The notes beneath the pieces are model-generated. The model searched no databases. It saw nothing but the letters and a program-made list of their open reading frames with translations, and was not told the DNA's origin. DNA of 10,680 bases from NCBI GenBank assembly GCA_934418055.1, contig CAKRWX010000060.1:1-10680 (forward strand), written 5' to 3'. This document shows positions 1-6,552 of this stretch, one piece after another; position 1 is the first letter of the stretch, and every line of letters begins with the position of its first letter. Position numbers and translations under genes: made by a program. Origin of the DNA: an uncultured Lachnospiraceae bacterium. Lineage in GTDB: Bacteria; Bacillota; Clostridia; Lachnospirales; Lachnospiraceae.

Positions 1-1
1 T

Positions 2-397
2 CCATTTCAAACAGCATATCTTGCGGGCTATATGGCAGATAAATATGATGTCAGCGCAGAAGAGAGTATTGCGCGTGCGAATGAGCGTGTAAAACGATCA
101 ACAGAGGATAATTTCAAATCGACTGTAAGCGGCTATACATCGGTGACAACAGAACAGAGCAGTGTGAGACTTCATGACGGAAGTGCGAAATATGCGCTTT
201 ACCCGGTCTGGATCTTAAATACAACCTGGAATGGAAAACAGTACCGCTTTGCCATGAATGGACAGAACGGGAAATTCGTAGGCGATCTGCCAGTGGATAA
301 TAATGCCGCAAGAACCTGGATGATAGGGCTTTCCGCAGCATTTGCCGCAGCAGCTTACGGTATCAGCTGGCTTCTATGGCTGGCGCGGATCATATAG
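2..397 (+). CDS. C-terminal part of a zinc-ribbon-type membrane protein (5' truncated by window edge)
   Basis: The reading frame is open from the first bases of the window, so the internal ATG at 32 is probably not the start; 131 residues of the C-terminus are visible. The sequence shows a soluble stretch with the phrase YPVWILNTTWNGKQYRFAMNG, then GKFVGDLPVD, then one or two hydrophobic segments at the very end (about the last 28 residues, rich in Ala, Leu and Trp). This ending is typical, as I recall it, of Firmicute membrane proteins annotated as TFIIB-type or PriA-like zinc-ribbon proteins, which are often encoded directly before a TPM-domain gene, as here. The zinc ribbon itself would lie in the missing N-terminal part, so the family call rests on the tail and the neighbour. 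The function of the family is not known. It is separated from the next gene by 17 bp and is probably co-transcribed. Confidence 0.7.
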   Translation, partial: PFQTAYLAGYMADKYDVSAEESIARANERVKRSTEDNFKSTVSGYTSVTTEQSSVRLHDGSAKYALYPVWILNTTWNGKQYRFAMNGQNGKFVGDLPVDNNAARTWMIGLSAAFAAAAYGISWLLWLARII

Positions 398-414
398 AAG
401 GGGGAGTGGAGAAG

Positions 415-1248
415 ATGAAAAGAGCAGGAAGGAAACTGATCGGAATGGCAGCAGCCTGGCTTCTCGCAGCTTCCGCTTTCAGTACGGCTGTTTATGCGGC
501 AGATGGCTTTTCCAGTGAATATGAACGGCTTTTAGATACGGCATATATTCTTTCTGATGAAGAACAAGATGAGATCACCGAGCTTCTGGATGAACTCAGT
601 GAACGCCAGAAGATGGATGTGACGATCGCAACGGTAGAGAATCTCGATGGTTACAACAGCATTGAGGCCTGCGCAGATGACCTTTACGATTATTGTAATT
701 TCGGTTATGGCACAGACCGGGACGGTCTGATGTTTGTAGTCAGTATGGAGGAGCGGGAATGGCATATCTCGACCTGCGGCTACGGAATTACTGCATTCAC
801 AGATGCCGGTATCCAGTATGTGGGAGACCAGATGCTGGAGTCCCTTTCAGATGGCGATTATGCGCAGGCATTCCGTACCTATGCAGCGTGCTGTGATGAT
901 CTGATCGATCAGGCGAGGGCAGGCCATCCATATGATAAGGGCGATGTTCCGAGAAAACCGATGTCTGCGACAGTTCCGCTTATCTGTATTGCAATCGGTG
1001 CAGCTCTTGGATTTGCAGTTGTCCAGGGCATGAAGGCACAGCTAAAGAGCGTTTACAAAGCGGGGTCAGCAGCCAATTATGTACGGCCTGGCAGTATGAA
1101 TCTGACCGGGAAACAGGATCTTTTCCTGTACAGCCATGTCAACCGGATAAAAAGAGAAACAAAGAGCAGCAGTAGCAGCGGCGGCGGAAGCTCAACGCAT
1201 ACGTCTTCTTCCGGAACGACCCATGGTGGTGGCGGCGGAAAATTCTAA
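415..1248 (+). CDS. TPM-domain membrane-anchored protein with signal peptide and Gly/Ser/His tail
   Basis: A 277-residue exported protein. I place the start at 415, where a GGGGGAG ribosome site precedes an ATG that opens a classic signal peptide (MKRAGRK, hydrophobic core to about residue 25, probable cleavage after VYA at 28). An in-frame ATG at 376 would add residues overlapping the upstream gene and spoil the signal peptide. Residues about 32-170 match the TPM fold (TLP18.3/Psb32/MOLO-1), including the DRDGLMFVVSMEEREWHIST core at 101-120. A single membrane helix follows at about 184-204, then a basic stretch, then a low-complexity tail (Ser/Thr run, GGGSS, final HGGGGGKF). The TPM domain would sit outside the cell. 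TPM proteins have been linked to phosphatase activity and to photosystem repair, but bacterial roles are mostly unknown. It probably works with the zinc-ribbon membrane protein upstream. Confidence 0.85.
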   Translation: MKRAGRKLIGMAAAWLLAASAFSTAVYAADGFSSEYERLLDTAYILSDEEQDEITELLDELSERQKMDVTIATVENLDGYNSIEACADDLYDYCNFGYGTDRDGLMFVVSMEEREWHISTCGYGITAFTDAGIQYVGDQMLESLSDGDYAQAFRTYAACCDDLIDQARAGHPYDKGDVPRKPMSATVPLICIAIGAALGFAVVQGMKAQLKSVYKAGSAANYVRPGSMNLTGKQDLFLYSHVNRIKRETKSSSSSGGGSSTHTSSSGTTHGGGGGKF

Positions 1249-1258
1249 CAGGCTTCCG

Positions 1259-2590
1259 TTAAGCTTTTTTGATGCCGTTTTGGTAAAGAAAGAGTGAAAT
1301 CACTGCGGTGATGGTCTCTGTCAGCCAGAATGCGTGCCACACACCGGCTGCGCCGAGAAAATGGCTGAGCAGGAAAGCAAGAGGCAGGATCAGGATCACA
1401 TAGCGGCATAAAGAAACGATCAGGGAAGGAAGTCCTTTGCCCAGTGCTTCCAGGGTTCCGCAGGTAATAACGGAAATGGTAGACAGCAGGTATCCAATGC
1501 TGATGATATGCAGAGCCTGGATCCCGGTACGAATGGTGGAGTCCTGAACCGTGAACAGTCCCATAAGAGTACCAGGAATGGTCCAGCAAAGCGCGGTGCC
1601 GAAAGCCATGATGGCAGCGACCAGCATAAGCCCTGTGTGGTAGATCTTCAGGACACGTTTGTGTTCTCTGGCGCCATAGTTATAACCGATCAGAGGGCGC
1701 ATTCCCTGGATGATACCATTCGCCGGCAGATACAGGAAGGTCTGCAGCTTGTAGTAAACCCCAAGAACAAAAACATAGGTCTGTGAATACGCAGACAGCA
1801 GAATATTTAACACGGAGATCAGCAGGGACGGCAGAGCCATGTTTAAGCTGGCCGGAATACCGATGGAATATAGTTTTTTGATCAAAAAACTGTCTGGTTT
1901 CATATCCTTTAAGGAAAATCGGATCGAAGATGGCTGCGTCAGGTAGACGGTCAGATACATAGCTGCACTTAAGGTCTGCCCAAGGCCAGTTGCGATCGCA
2001 GCGCCTGCGATTCCCATAGCCGGAAATGGTCCGATGCCGAAGATCAGTACCGGGTCCAGGATGATATTCAGGACACAGCCGCTTAAAAGACAGACCATGG
2101 TCAGGGTCATACGGCCAATTGCCTGGTATACCTTTTCAAATACCAGACCCCATGCCTGCATGACGGCAAAACAGAATGCAATGCCGGAGTAACGGATACC
2201 GATGGAAATGATATCCGGGTCATTGGTAAATTTTTGAAGAAATGAAGGCATGATGGCAATGCATACAATGGAAAGAAGGATTCCGTGCAGTGTTGCCAGC
2301 AGCAGTCCCTGACTGGCGGAGCGATCAGCCATTTTGTGATCCTGTGCCCCAAGATAGAAGGAGATCACGGCATTGATTCCGACTCCAAACCCGATCATGA
2401 TCGCACCGATCAGGTTCTGGAGAGGAAAGACCAGGGAAAGGGCCGTCATGGCATTCTCACTGATCTTAGCCACAAATAAGCTGTCTACGATGTTATAAAG
2501 AGAGTTCACCAACATGGAAATCACCATGGGAAGTGACATTTTCACAACCAGTCCGAGGACTGGTTGTTTTTTCATATAAGTCTGATCCAT
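1259..2590 (-). CDS. MATE family multidrug/cation efflux transporter
   Basis: A 443-residue integral membrane protein of the usual MATE length, almost entirely hydrophobic segments joined by short polar loops, consistent with 12 helices in two homologous halves. Family marks include the first helix region LPMVISMLVNSLYNIVDSLF, the loop GAQDHKMADRSASQG near residues 81-95, and FPAMGIAGAAIATGLGQ at the end of the first half. MATE pumps export drugs or metabolites in exchange for Na+ or H+; the substrate cannot be read from sequence. The start is supported by AGAAAGGA (plus coordinates 2598-2605) about 7 nt ahead of the ATG. The gene converges on the TPM gene with only 10 bp between stop codons and no obvious terminator between them. 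Upstream it has its own promoter and a roughly 130-nt leader holding a terminator hairpin and small ORFs, suggesting expression is controlled by attenuation. Confidence 0.9.
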   Translation of the reverse strand: MDQTYMKKQPVLGLVVKMSLPMVISMLVNSLYNIVDSLFVAKISENAMTALSLVFPLQNLIGAIMIGFGVGINAVISFYLGAQDHKMADRSASQGLLLATLHGILLSIVCIAIMPSFLQKFTNDPDIISIGIRYSGIAFCFAVMQAWGLVFEKVYQAIGRMTLTMVCLLSGCVLNIILDPVLIFGIGPFPAMGIAGAAIATGLGQTLSAAMYLTVYLTQPSSIRFSLKDMKPDSFLIKKLYSIGIPASLNMALPSLLISVLNILLSAYSQTYVFVLGVYYKLQTFLYLPANGIIQGMRPLIGYNYGAREHKRVLKIYHTGLMLVAAIMAFGTALCWTIPGTLMGLFTVQDSTIRTGIQALHIISIGYLLSTISVITCGTLEALGKGLPSLIVSLCRYVILILPLAFLLSHFLGAAGVWHAFWLTETITAVISLFLYQNGIKKA

Positions 2591-2611
2591 AAAAAAGTCC
2601 TTTCTGAAAAA

Positions 2612-2674
2612 TCATATTAATTCTGAGTCAAGTTTAAGGCAACAAAAAAGCCACATGACCTCCGAAAAGGTCAT
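2612..2674 (-). CDS. Candidate second leader ORF crossing the terminator hairpin
   Basis: An ATG at 2674 overlaps the stop of the first leader ORF in an ATGA junction, the usual arrangement for re-initiation. It opens a 20-residue ORF that runs through the loop, 3' arm and T tract of the hairpin and stops at 2612, just before the MATE ribosome site (2598-2605). A GGAGG (2659-2663) sits in the loop and 3' arm and is followed after 2 nt by an in-frame ATG TGG, an alternative internal start, although that spacing is short. Ribosomes translating this ORF would melt the terminator and deliver themselves to the MATE start region. Speculative. Confidence 0.3.
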   Translation of the reverse strand: MTFSEVMWLFCCLKLDSELI

Positions 2675-2679
2675 GTGGC
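2644..2679 (-). terminator. Intrinsic terminator in the MATE 5' leader (candidate attenuator)
   Basis: A perfect 12-bp inverted repeat (arms 2650-2661 and 2668-2679, 6-nt loop) is followed, only on the minus strand, by a run of six Ts (2644-2649) and then GTT. No minus-strand gene is visible upstream for it to terminate; it lies between the MATE promoter (start near 2723) and the MATE start codon (2590). So it should stop most MATE transcripts early unless something disrupts the hairpin. The opposite strand has no T tract after the hairpin. Confidence 0.75.
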
Positions 2680-2712
2680 GAAAAGTAGATAGAAATCTCG
2701 AAAAATCCACAT
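2671..2712 (-). CDS. Candidate 13-residue leader peptide ahead of the MATE gene
   Basis: Reading the minus-strand leader, an ATG at 2712 opens MWIFRDFYLLFAT and stops at TGA (2671-2673). The stop codon lies inside the 5' arm of the terminator hairpin, so a ribosome reaching it would block hairpin formation. The peptide is rich in aromatic and bulky residues. Against it: no Shine-Dalgarno sequence is visible, and the ATG is only about 11 nt from the predicted transcript start. The placement relative to the terminator, rather than coding statistics, is the argument. It could be chance. Confidence 0.4.
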   Translation of the reverse strand: MWIFRDFYLLFAT

Positions 2713-2729
2713 ATCAGTTTTAGGACACC

Positions 2730-2759
2730 AGTATAGCATCATCTTATCGAGAATGTCAA
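2730..2759 (-). promoter_or_regulatory. Sigma-A-type promoter of the MATE gene
   Basis: On the minus strand there is a perfect -35 TTGACA (2754-2759), an 18-bp spacer and a -10 TATACT (2730-2735, five of six consensus bases). Transcription should start near 2723, giving a leader of about 130 nt before the MATE ATG at 2590. This is the best promoter match in the window. Confidence 0.75.
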
Positions 2760-2792
2760 TATGAGAAAAAATCCATATGGCATTAAAACCGG

Positions 2793-2821
2793 TTGCAAAT
2801 CCATTCAAAAAGTCGGATAAT
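2793..2821 (+). promoter_or_regulatory. Probable promoter of the dipeptidase gene
   Basis: TTGCAA (2793-2798, four of six -35 bases), a 17-bp spacer and GATAAT (2816-2821, five of six -10 bases). Transcription would begin near 2828, giving a leader of roughly 95 nt. It is divergent from the MATE promoter, with about 33 bp between the two -35 boxes, so a shared regulator is possible. An 8-bp palindrome CCATATGG lies between them. Confidence 0.45.
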
Positions 2822-2835
2822 ACCCATAGAACTAT

Positions 2836-2890
2836 TTGGACTCAACGGACCATAAATTTTCTTGCAAAATCAGGCGCAGAAAGAGTCCAA
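2836..2890 (+). repeat. Inverted repeat with nested hairpin in the dipeptidase leader
   Basis: TTGGACTC (2836-2843) and GAGTCCAA (2883-2890) are perfect 8-bp inverted copies separated by 39 nt. Inside the loop, ATTTT-cttgc-AAAAT (2856-2870) makes a small second hairpin. Both lie in the predicted mRNA leader, ending 19 nt before the AGGAGG ribosome site. No T tract follows, so it is not a terminator. It may be a structural leader element, an operator, or chance. Confidence 0.35.
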
Positions 2891-2924
2891 TCCTATATTA
2901 GATCAGCACAGGAGGATGTATGGT

Positions 2925-4409
2925 ATGGCTTGTACAACCATTTTAGTAGGTAAAAACGCATCTTATGACGGTTCCACCATGATCGCCCGCAACGACGATT
3001 CTGGTTCAGGACATTTCACTGCGAAGAAATTCGTCGTGGTGCATCCGGAGGAGCAGCCGAAGGTATATCGGTCTGTGATCTCCCATGTGGAGATTCCGAT
3101 GCCGGAGCATCCACAGAAGATCACCGCAGTGCCTAACGCATTGGAGGGCGAAGGCATCTGGGCGGCCAGTGGCGTCAATGAGAAAAATGTTGGAATGACA
3201 GCGACGGAGACCATCACTTCCAATCCCCGTGTCCTGGGAGCAGATCCCCTGGTGGTTTATGAACCGGCGAAGGACGGAAAAGCGGAAAAGGCAGGCGGTA
3301 TCGGTGAAGAGGATATTGTATACATTGTTCTTCCATATATCACCAGTGCCAGAGAAGGCGTGAAGCGCCTGGGAAGCCTGCTGGAGACTTACGGAACTTA
3401 CGAGATGAACGGAATCGCTTTCCAGGACCGGGATGAGATCTGGTGGCTGGAGACCATTGGCGGCCATCACTGGATCGCCAAACGAGTGCCGGACGATGTG
3501 TACGTGGTGATGCCAAACCAGCTGGGAATCGACCATTTTGATCTGGATGACGCTCTGGGAGCGCAGAAAAATCATATGTGTTCTGCAGATATGAGAGAAT
3601 TTATCCAGGAAAATCATCTGGATCTGTCTTTCAATGGGGAACTGAACCCAAGAGACGCTTTCGGAAGCCATGATGACTCTGATCATGTATACAATACACC
3701 AAGAGCCTGGCATATGGAGCGTTATCTGAACCCACACACAAAGAAATGGGACGGCCCGGATGCGGATTACACACCGGAATCCGATGATATCCCGTGGTGC
3801 ATGGAGCCAGAGAAGAAGATCACTGTGGAAGATGTGAAATACGTCCTGTCCGCCCACTATCAGGGAACTCCTTACGATCCTTACGGCAACAGCGGCGATG
3901 GCTCTCAGAGAGGCCGTTACCGTTCCATCGGCATCAACCGTAACGATTTTATGTCCCTGATCCAGATGCGTCCGGATCAGCCGGAGGACGTATCCGTGAT
4001 CCAGTGGCTCGCATTTGCGTCCAACGCTTTTAATGTGATGGTGCCATTCTATCCGGGAGTTTCCACCACGCCGGAGTATTTATCCAACACCGGCAAAGAC
4101 GTCTCCACCGACAATTTCTACTGGTCCAGCCGTCTGGTGGCAGCCATGGCAGATGCTTCTTACAGCAAGTCCCTGTTCCATATCGAGCGCTATCAGCTTG
4201 CCGTGGCGTCCAAGAGCCATGCCCTGATTCATCAGTATGACAAGGCATTAAAAGACGTCACAGATCCGGCAGAGCGCCAGAAGATCCGGGAAGAGGCCAA
4301 CCAGGCAGTGGCAGATATGGTTAAAGAAGAGACTGCTTTGGTGCTTGATAAGGTGCTCTACGAGTTAAGTTGTCAGATGAAGAATTCATTTTCCAGATCA
4401 GACGCGTGA
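2925..4409 (+). CDS. pepD: C69 family (PepD-type) cysteine dipeptidase
   Basis: A 494-residue Ntn-hydrolase-type dipeptidase. The start at 2925 follows AGGAGG (2910-2915) by 9 nt and gives MACTTILVGKNASYDGSTMI, with ARNDD at residues 21-25. In the C69 family the Cys of this CTT motif (Cys3 here) becomes the N-terminal nucleophile after removal of the preceding residues, so a short leader is expected. A longer frame from TTG at 2862 exists but has no ribosome site, and the ATG at 2916 directly abuts AGGAGG. Other family signs are a GVNEKNVGMTATET segment, WWLETIGGHHWIAKRVPDD, a YRSIGINR segment and the length of about 480. The enzyme cleaves dipeptides with broad specificity; no signal peptide is seen, so it should be cytoplasmic and serve peptide nutrition. 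It appears to be a single-gene unit with its own promoter and terminator. Confidence 0.92.
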   Translation: MACTTILVGKNASYDGSTMIARNDDSGSGHFTAKKFVVVHPEEQPKVYRSVISHVEIPMPEHPQKITAVPNALEGEGIWAASGVNEKNVGMTATETITSNPRVLGADPLVVYEPAKDGKAEKAGGIGEEDIVYIVLPYITSAREGVKRLGSLLETYGTYEMNGIAFQDRDEIWWLETIGGHHWIAKRVPDDVYVVMPNQLGIDHFDLDDALGAQKNHMCSADMREFIQENHLDLSFNGELNPRDAFGSHDDSDHVYNTPRAWHMERYLNPHTKKWDGPDADYTPESDDIPWCMEPEKKITVEDVKYVLSAHYQGTPYDPYGNSGDGSQRGRYRSIGINRNDFMSLIQMRPDQPEDVSVIQWLAFASNAFNVMVPFYPGVSTTPEYLSNTGKDVSTDNFYWSSRLVAAMADASYSKSLFHIERYQLAVASKSHALIHQYDKALKDVTDPAERQKIREEANQAVADMVKEETALVLDKVLYELSCQMKNSFSRSDA

Positions 4410-4459
4410 TCGGTCTGAAAAAGAAGTAAAATGAGAAAAATTTAACAAAGAATTGATCC

Positions 4460-4515
4460 AAGAAGCAGTTCGTAAGTCTTAACGAAGATTTTACGGGCTG
4501 CTTCTTTTGGATTTT
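4460..4515 (+). terminator. Long hairpin, probable terminator of the dipeptidase gene
   Basis: AAGAAGCAG (4460-4468) pairs with CTGCTTCTT (4498-4506). Two U-G wobbles continue the stem, then CGTAA pairs with TTACG and TCTT with AAGA around an AACG loop. The stem runs into TTCTTTTGGATTTT, an interrupted T tract. It lies about 50 nt after the dipeptidase stop and 50 nt before the ABC operon start. As I see no clear promoter between it and the ATPase gene, it could instead be a leader attenuator of that operon. Otherwise the 157-bp gap holds only AT-rich sequence. Confidence 0.65.
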
Positions 4516-4566
4516 ACAGAAGAAAATTAAGATAGGAGGCGTTGAGAAAAGAAAGGAAGAACACAA

Positions 4567-5715
4567 ATGGCAAATGTATCGTTGGTTGATGTAGACAAAT
4601 CCTATTCCAATGGATTCCATGCAGTGAAAAAATTTAATCTGGAAATTCAGGATGGGGAGTTTGTGATTTTTGTTGGACCGTCTGGATGCGGAAAGTCCAC
4701 GACCTTAAGAATGATCGCAGGACTGGAAGAAATCTCCTCTGGGGAATTGTGGATCGATGGAGTCCTGTCCAATTATCTGGAGCCGGGAGAGCGGGGACTG
4801 TCCATGGTATTCCAGAATTACGCCTTATATCCTTATATGACCGTGTATGAAAATATGGCGTTTGGACTGAGAGTTCACAAAATGGAAAAGGCAGAGATCG
4901 ATAAGCGGGTCCGGGAAGCGGCGGCGCTTTTACAGATCGACCATCTGTTAGACCGGAGACCGGCGGCTCTGTCCGGAGGACAGAAGCAGAGAGTTGCCAT
5001 TGGAAGTGTTCTGGTGAGAAAACCGAAATTATTTTTGATGGATGAGCCGCTTTCCAATCTGGATGCCAAGTTAAGAGGACAGATGCGCGTGGAGCTGGCC
5101 AAGATCCATCATCAGTTTGGAGCCACTATCATCTATGTGACCCATGACCAGGTGGAGGCCATGACCTTAGGAGACCGGATCGTGGTGATGAACGAAGGGG
5201 AGATCCAGCAGGTGGCAGCTCCGGCGGAGTTATATAACAATCCGGTCAACCAGTTTGTAGCTGGATTTATCGGTTCCCCGTCCATGAATATGATTCCGGT
5301 GACATTGGTGCCCAATGAGGAGGGCAATCCCTGTCTGGATTTTGCAGGTACGAAGCTGGAAATCTCCAGAATGCTTGGCAGAAAACTGCAGGAGAAGGGC
5401 TATTTAGGAAAACATCTGGTCATGGGAATCCGCCCGGAAGACTTAGGAACCCATGGAAATGAAAACTGCAGATTTCCTATGGAGATCATGGTCCGTGAAG
5501 GCTTAGGCGCGGAGGTTTTGATCCATGGGGAGGCAGAAGGAGAGAAGATCTGCGCCAAAATGGAACCTGATTTTGCGGGACAGCCAGGAGAGAAAATCTG
5601 GTTGTACCCGGATATGAGCCGGGTGAAATTATTTGATAAAGCCACGGGAGAGAACCTGCTTTATATCAGGACAGAAGGAGATAAAACATGGAACGGAAAA
5701 AGAACACTCATTTAG
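4567..5715 (+). CDS. ugpC: ABC importer ATPase, UgpC/MalK family
   Basis: A 382-residue ATP-binding subunit that powers the importer made with the two permeases downstream. Visible motifs are Walker A GPSGCGKST (37-45), Q-loop Gln83 in VFQNYALYP, signature LSGGQ (135-139), Walker B LFLMDE (155-160), D-loop SNLD (163-166) and switch His193 in VTHD. The C-terminal 140 residues form the TOBE-type regulatory domain, including GIRPED near 292, as in MalK/UgpC. The segment after the signature reads QRVAIGSVLVRKP, where most relatives have GRA or GRT instead of GSV. AAAGGA lies 9 nt before the ATG. The 3' end overlaps the next gene by 28 bp, implying translational coupling. The role as a glycerol-3-phosphate or glycerophosphodiester importer is inferred from the binding protein and phosphodiesterase in the operon; ATPases of this family alone do not reveal substrate. 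Confidence 0.9.
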   Translation: MANVSLVDVDKSYSNGFHAVKKFNLEIQDGEFVIFVGPSGCGKSTTLRMIAGLEEISSGELWIDGVLSNYLEPGERGLSMVFQNYALYPYMTVYENMAFGLRVHKMEKAEIDKRVREAAALLQIDHLLDRRPAALSGGQKQRVAIGSVLVRKPKLFLMDEPLSNLDAKLRGQMRVELAKIHHQFGATIIYVTHDQVEAMTLGDRIVVMNEGEIQQVAAPAELYNNPVNQFVAGFIGSPSMNMIPVTLVPNEEGNPCLDFAGTKLEISRMLGRKLQEKGYLGKHLVMGIRPEDLGTHGNENCRFPMEIMVREGLGAEVLIHGEAEGEKICAKMEPDFAGQPGEKIWLYPDMSRVKLFDKATGENLLYIRTEGDKTWNGKRTLI

Positions 5716-6551
5716 GCGCATATGGATATATCATTCCGGCAATGACGGTATTTGCGGTATTTTTATTTTATCCATTTTTAAAAACTATTTATTTAAGCCT
5801 TTATAAGACCAATAAAATGGGCGAGGCCAAGATTTTTGTTGGTTTTGGCAACTATATCGAACTGTTAAAATCGGCTTCCTTCTGGAACAGTCTGACGGTG
5901 ACGGCCATCTTTGTTCTGATCGTAGTGGTTGGAGGCATGGGACTGGGGCTTTTGGGAGCGGTGCTGTGCAACCGGGCATTTCCGGGAATCCGGATCTTCA
6001 GTACGGCGTATGCCCTTCCGATGGCGATTGCGTCCAGCTCCGCAGCCATGATTTTCAAGATCATGCTTCATCCGTCCATCGGTATCGTCAATAAGATCCT
6101 GGGGCTGAACATCAACTGGATCAGCGATACCCGCTATGCCCTGGTGTGCGTGGCAGTTCTGACTGCCTGGTTAAACAGCGGAATCAATTTCCTGTATTTT
6201 TCCGCAGGACTCAGCAACATTGATGAGAGCATTTACGAGCGTGCTTCTGTGGACGGGGCAAGCGCCGTCCAGAAATTTTTCCGCCTGACACTGCCGGGTT
6301 TGAGTCCTATCATGTTTTACACTCTGGTTGTCAACATCATCCAGGCGTTCCAGTCCTTTGGACAGGTGAAGGTGCTGACCCAGGGAGGTCCTGGAGAGTC
6401 CACCAACCTGATCGTGTATTCCATTTACCGCGACGCGTTCTTTAACTACCGGTTCGGAACCGCTGCGGCAGAGTCCATCATTTTATTTGCGATCGTCATG
6501 GTTCTGACACTGATCATGTTCCGGATCGAGAAAAAGGGAGTGAATTACTGA
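5688..6551 (+). CDS. ugpA: ABC importer permease, UgpA/MalF-like
   Basis: A 287-residue inner-membrane permease with about six helices (roughly 12-34, 68-92, 103-125, 150-172, 205-228, 262-282). The cytoplasmic coupling loop that docks on the ATPase is present as YERASVDGASAVQKFFRLTL (183-202), followed by PGLSP, the EAA motif in the form ERA with its conserved Gly190. The phrase LTQGGPGESTN (230-240) is a hallmark of UgpA/sugar-type permeases. AAGGAG lies just before the ATG at 5688, inside the end of the ATPase gene. The protein forms the transmembrane channel as a heterodimer with the next gene product. Assignment to Ugp rather than a sugar system relies on the operon partners. Confidence 0.88.
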   Translation: MERKKNTHLGAYGYIIPAMTVFAVFLFYPFLKTIYLSLYKTNKMGEAKIFVGFGNYIELLKSASFWNSLTVTAIFVLIVVVGGMGLGLLGAVLCNRAFPGIRIFSTAYALPMAIASSSAAMIFKIMLHPSIGIVNKILGLNINWISDTRYALVCVAVLTAWLNSGINFLYFSAGLSNIDESIYERASVDGASAVQKFFRLTLPGLSPIMFYTLVVNIIQAFQSFGQVKVLTQGGPGESTNLIVYSIYRDAFFNYRFGTAAAESIILFAIVMVLTLIMFRIEKKGVNY

Positions 6552-6552
6552 T

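Noticed and set aside
376..414. Upstream ATG start for the TPM protein
   Set aside because: It overlaps the preceding gene, lacks a ribosome site and would place 13 residues before an otherwise typical signal peptide.
1192..1245. Gly/Ser-rich repetitive coding stretch, considered as a sequence repeat
   Set aside because: Low-complexity Gly/Ser/His tails are common in TPM-domain proteins; no regular DNA repeat unit is present.
2773..2780. CCATATGG palindrome between the divergent promoters, considered as an operator
   Set aside because: Only 8 bp, no flanking symmetry and no regulator gene in the window.
2862..2924. TTG-initiated N-terminal extension of the dipeptidase
   Set aside because: No ribosome site before the TTG, AGGAGG falls inside it, and the C69 family needs the catalytic Cys close to the N-terminus.
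3006..3857. A 283-codon open frame on the minus strand
   Set aside because: It lies wholly opposite the dipeptidase gene, has no ribosome site or recognisable domain, and its sequence reads like an antisense shadow (rich in His, Met, Ile and Arg).
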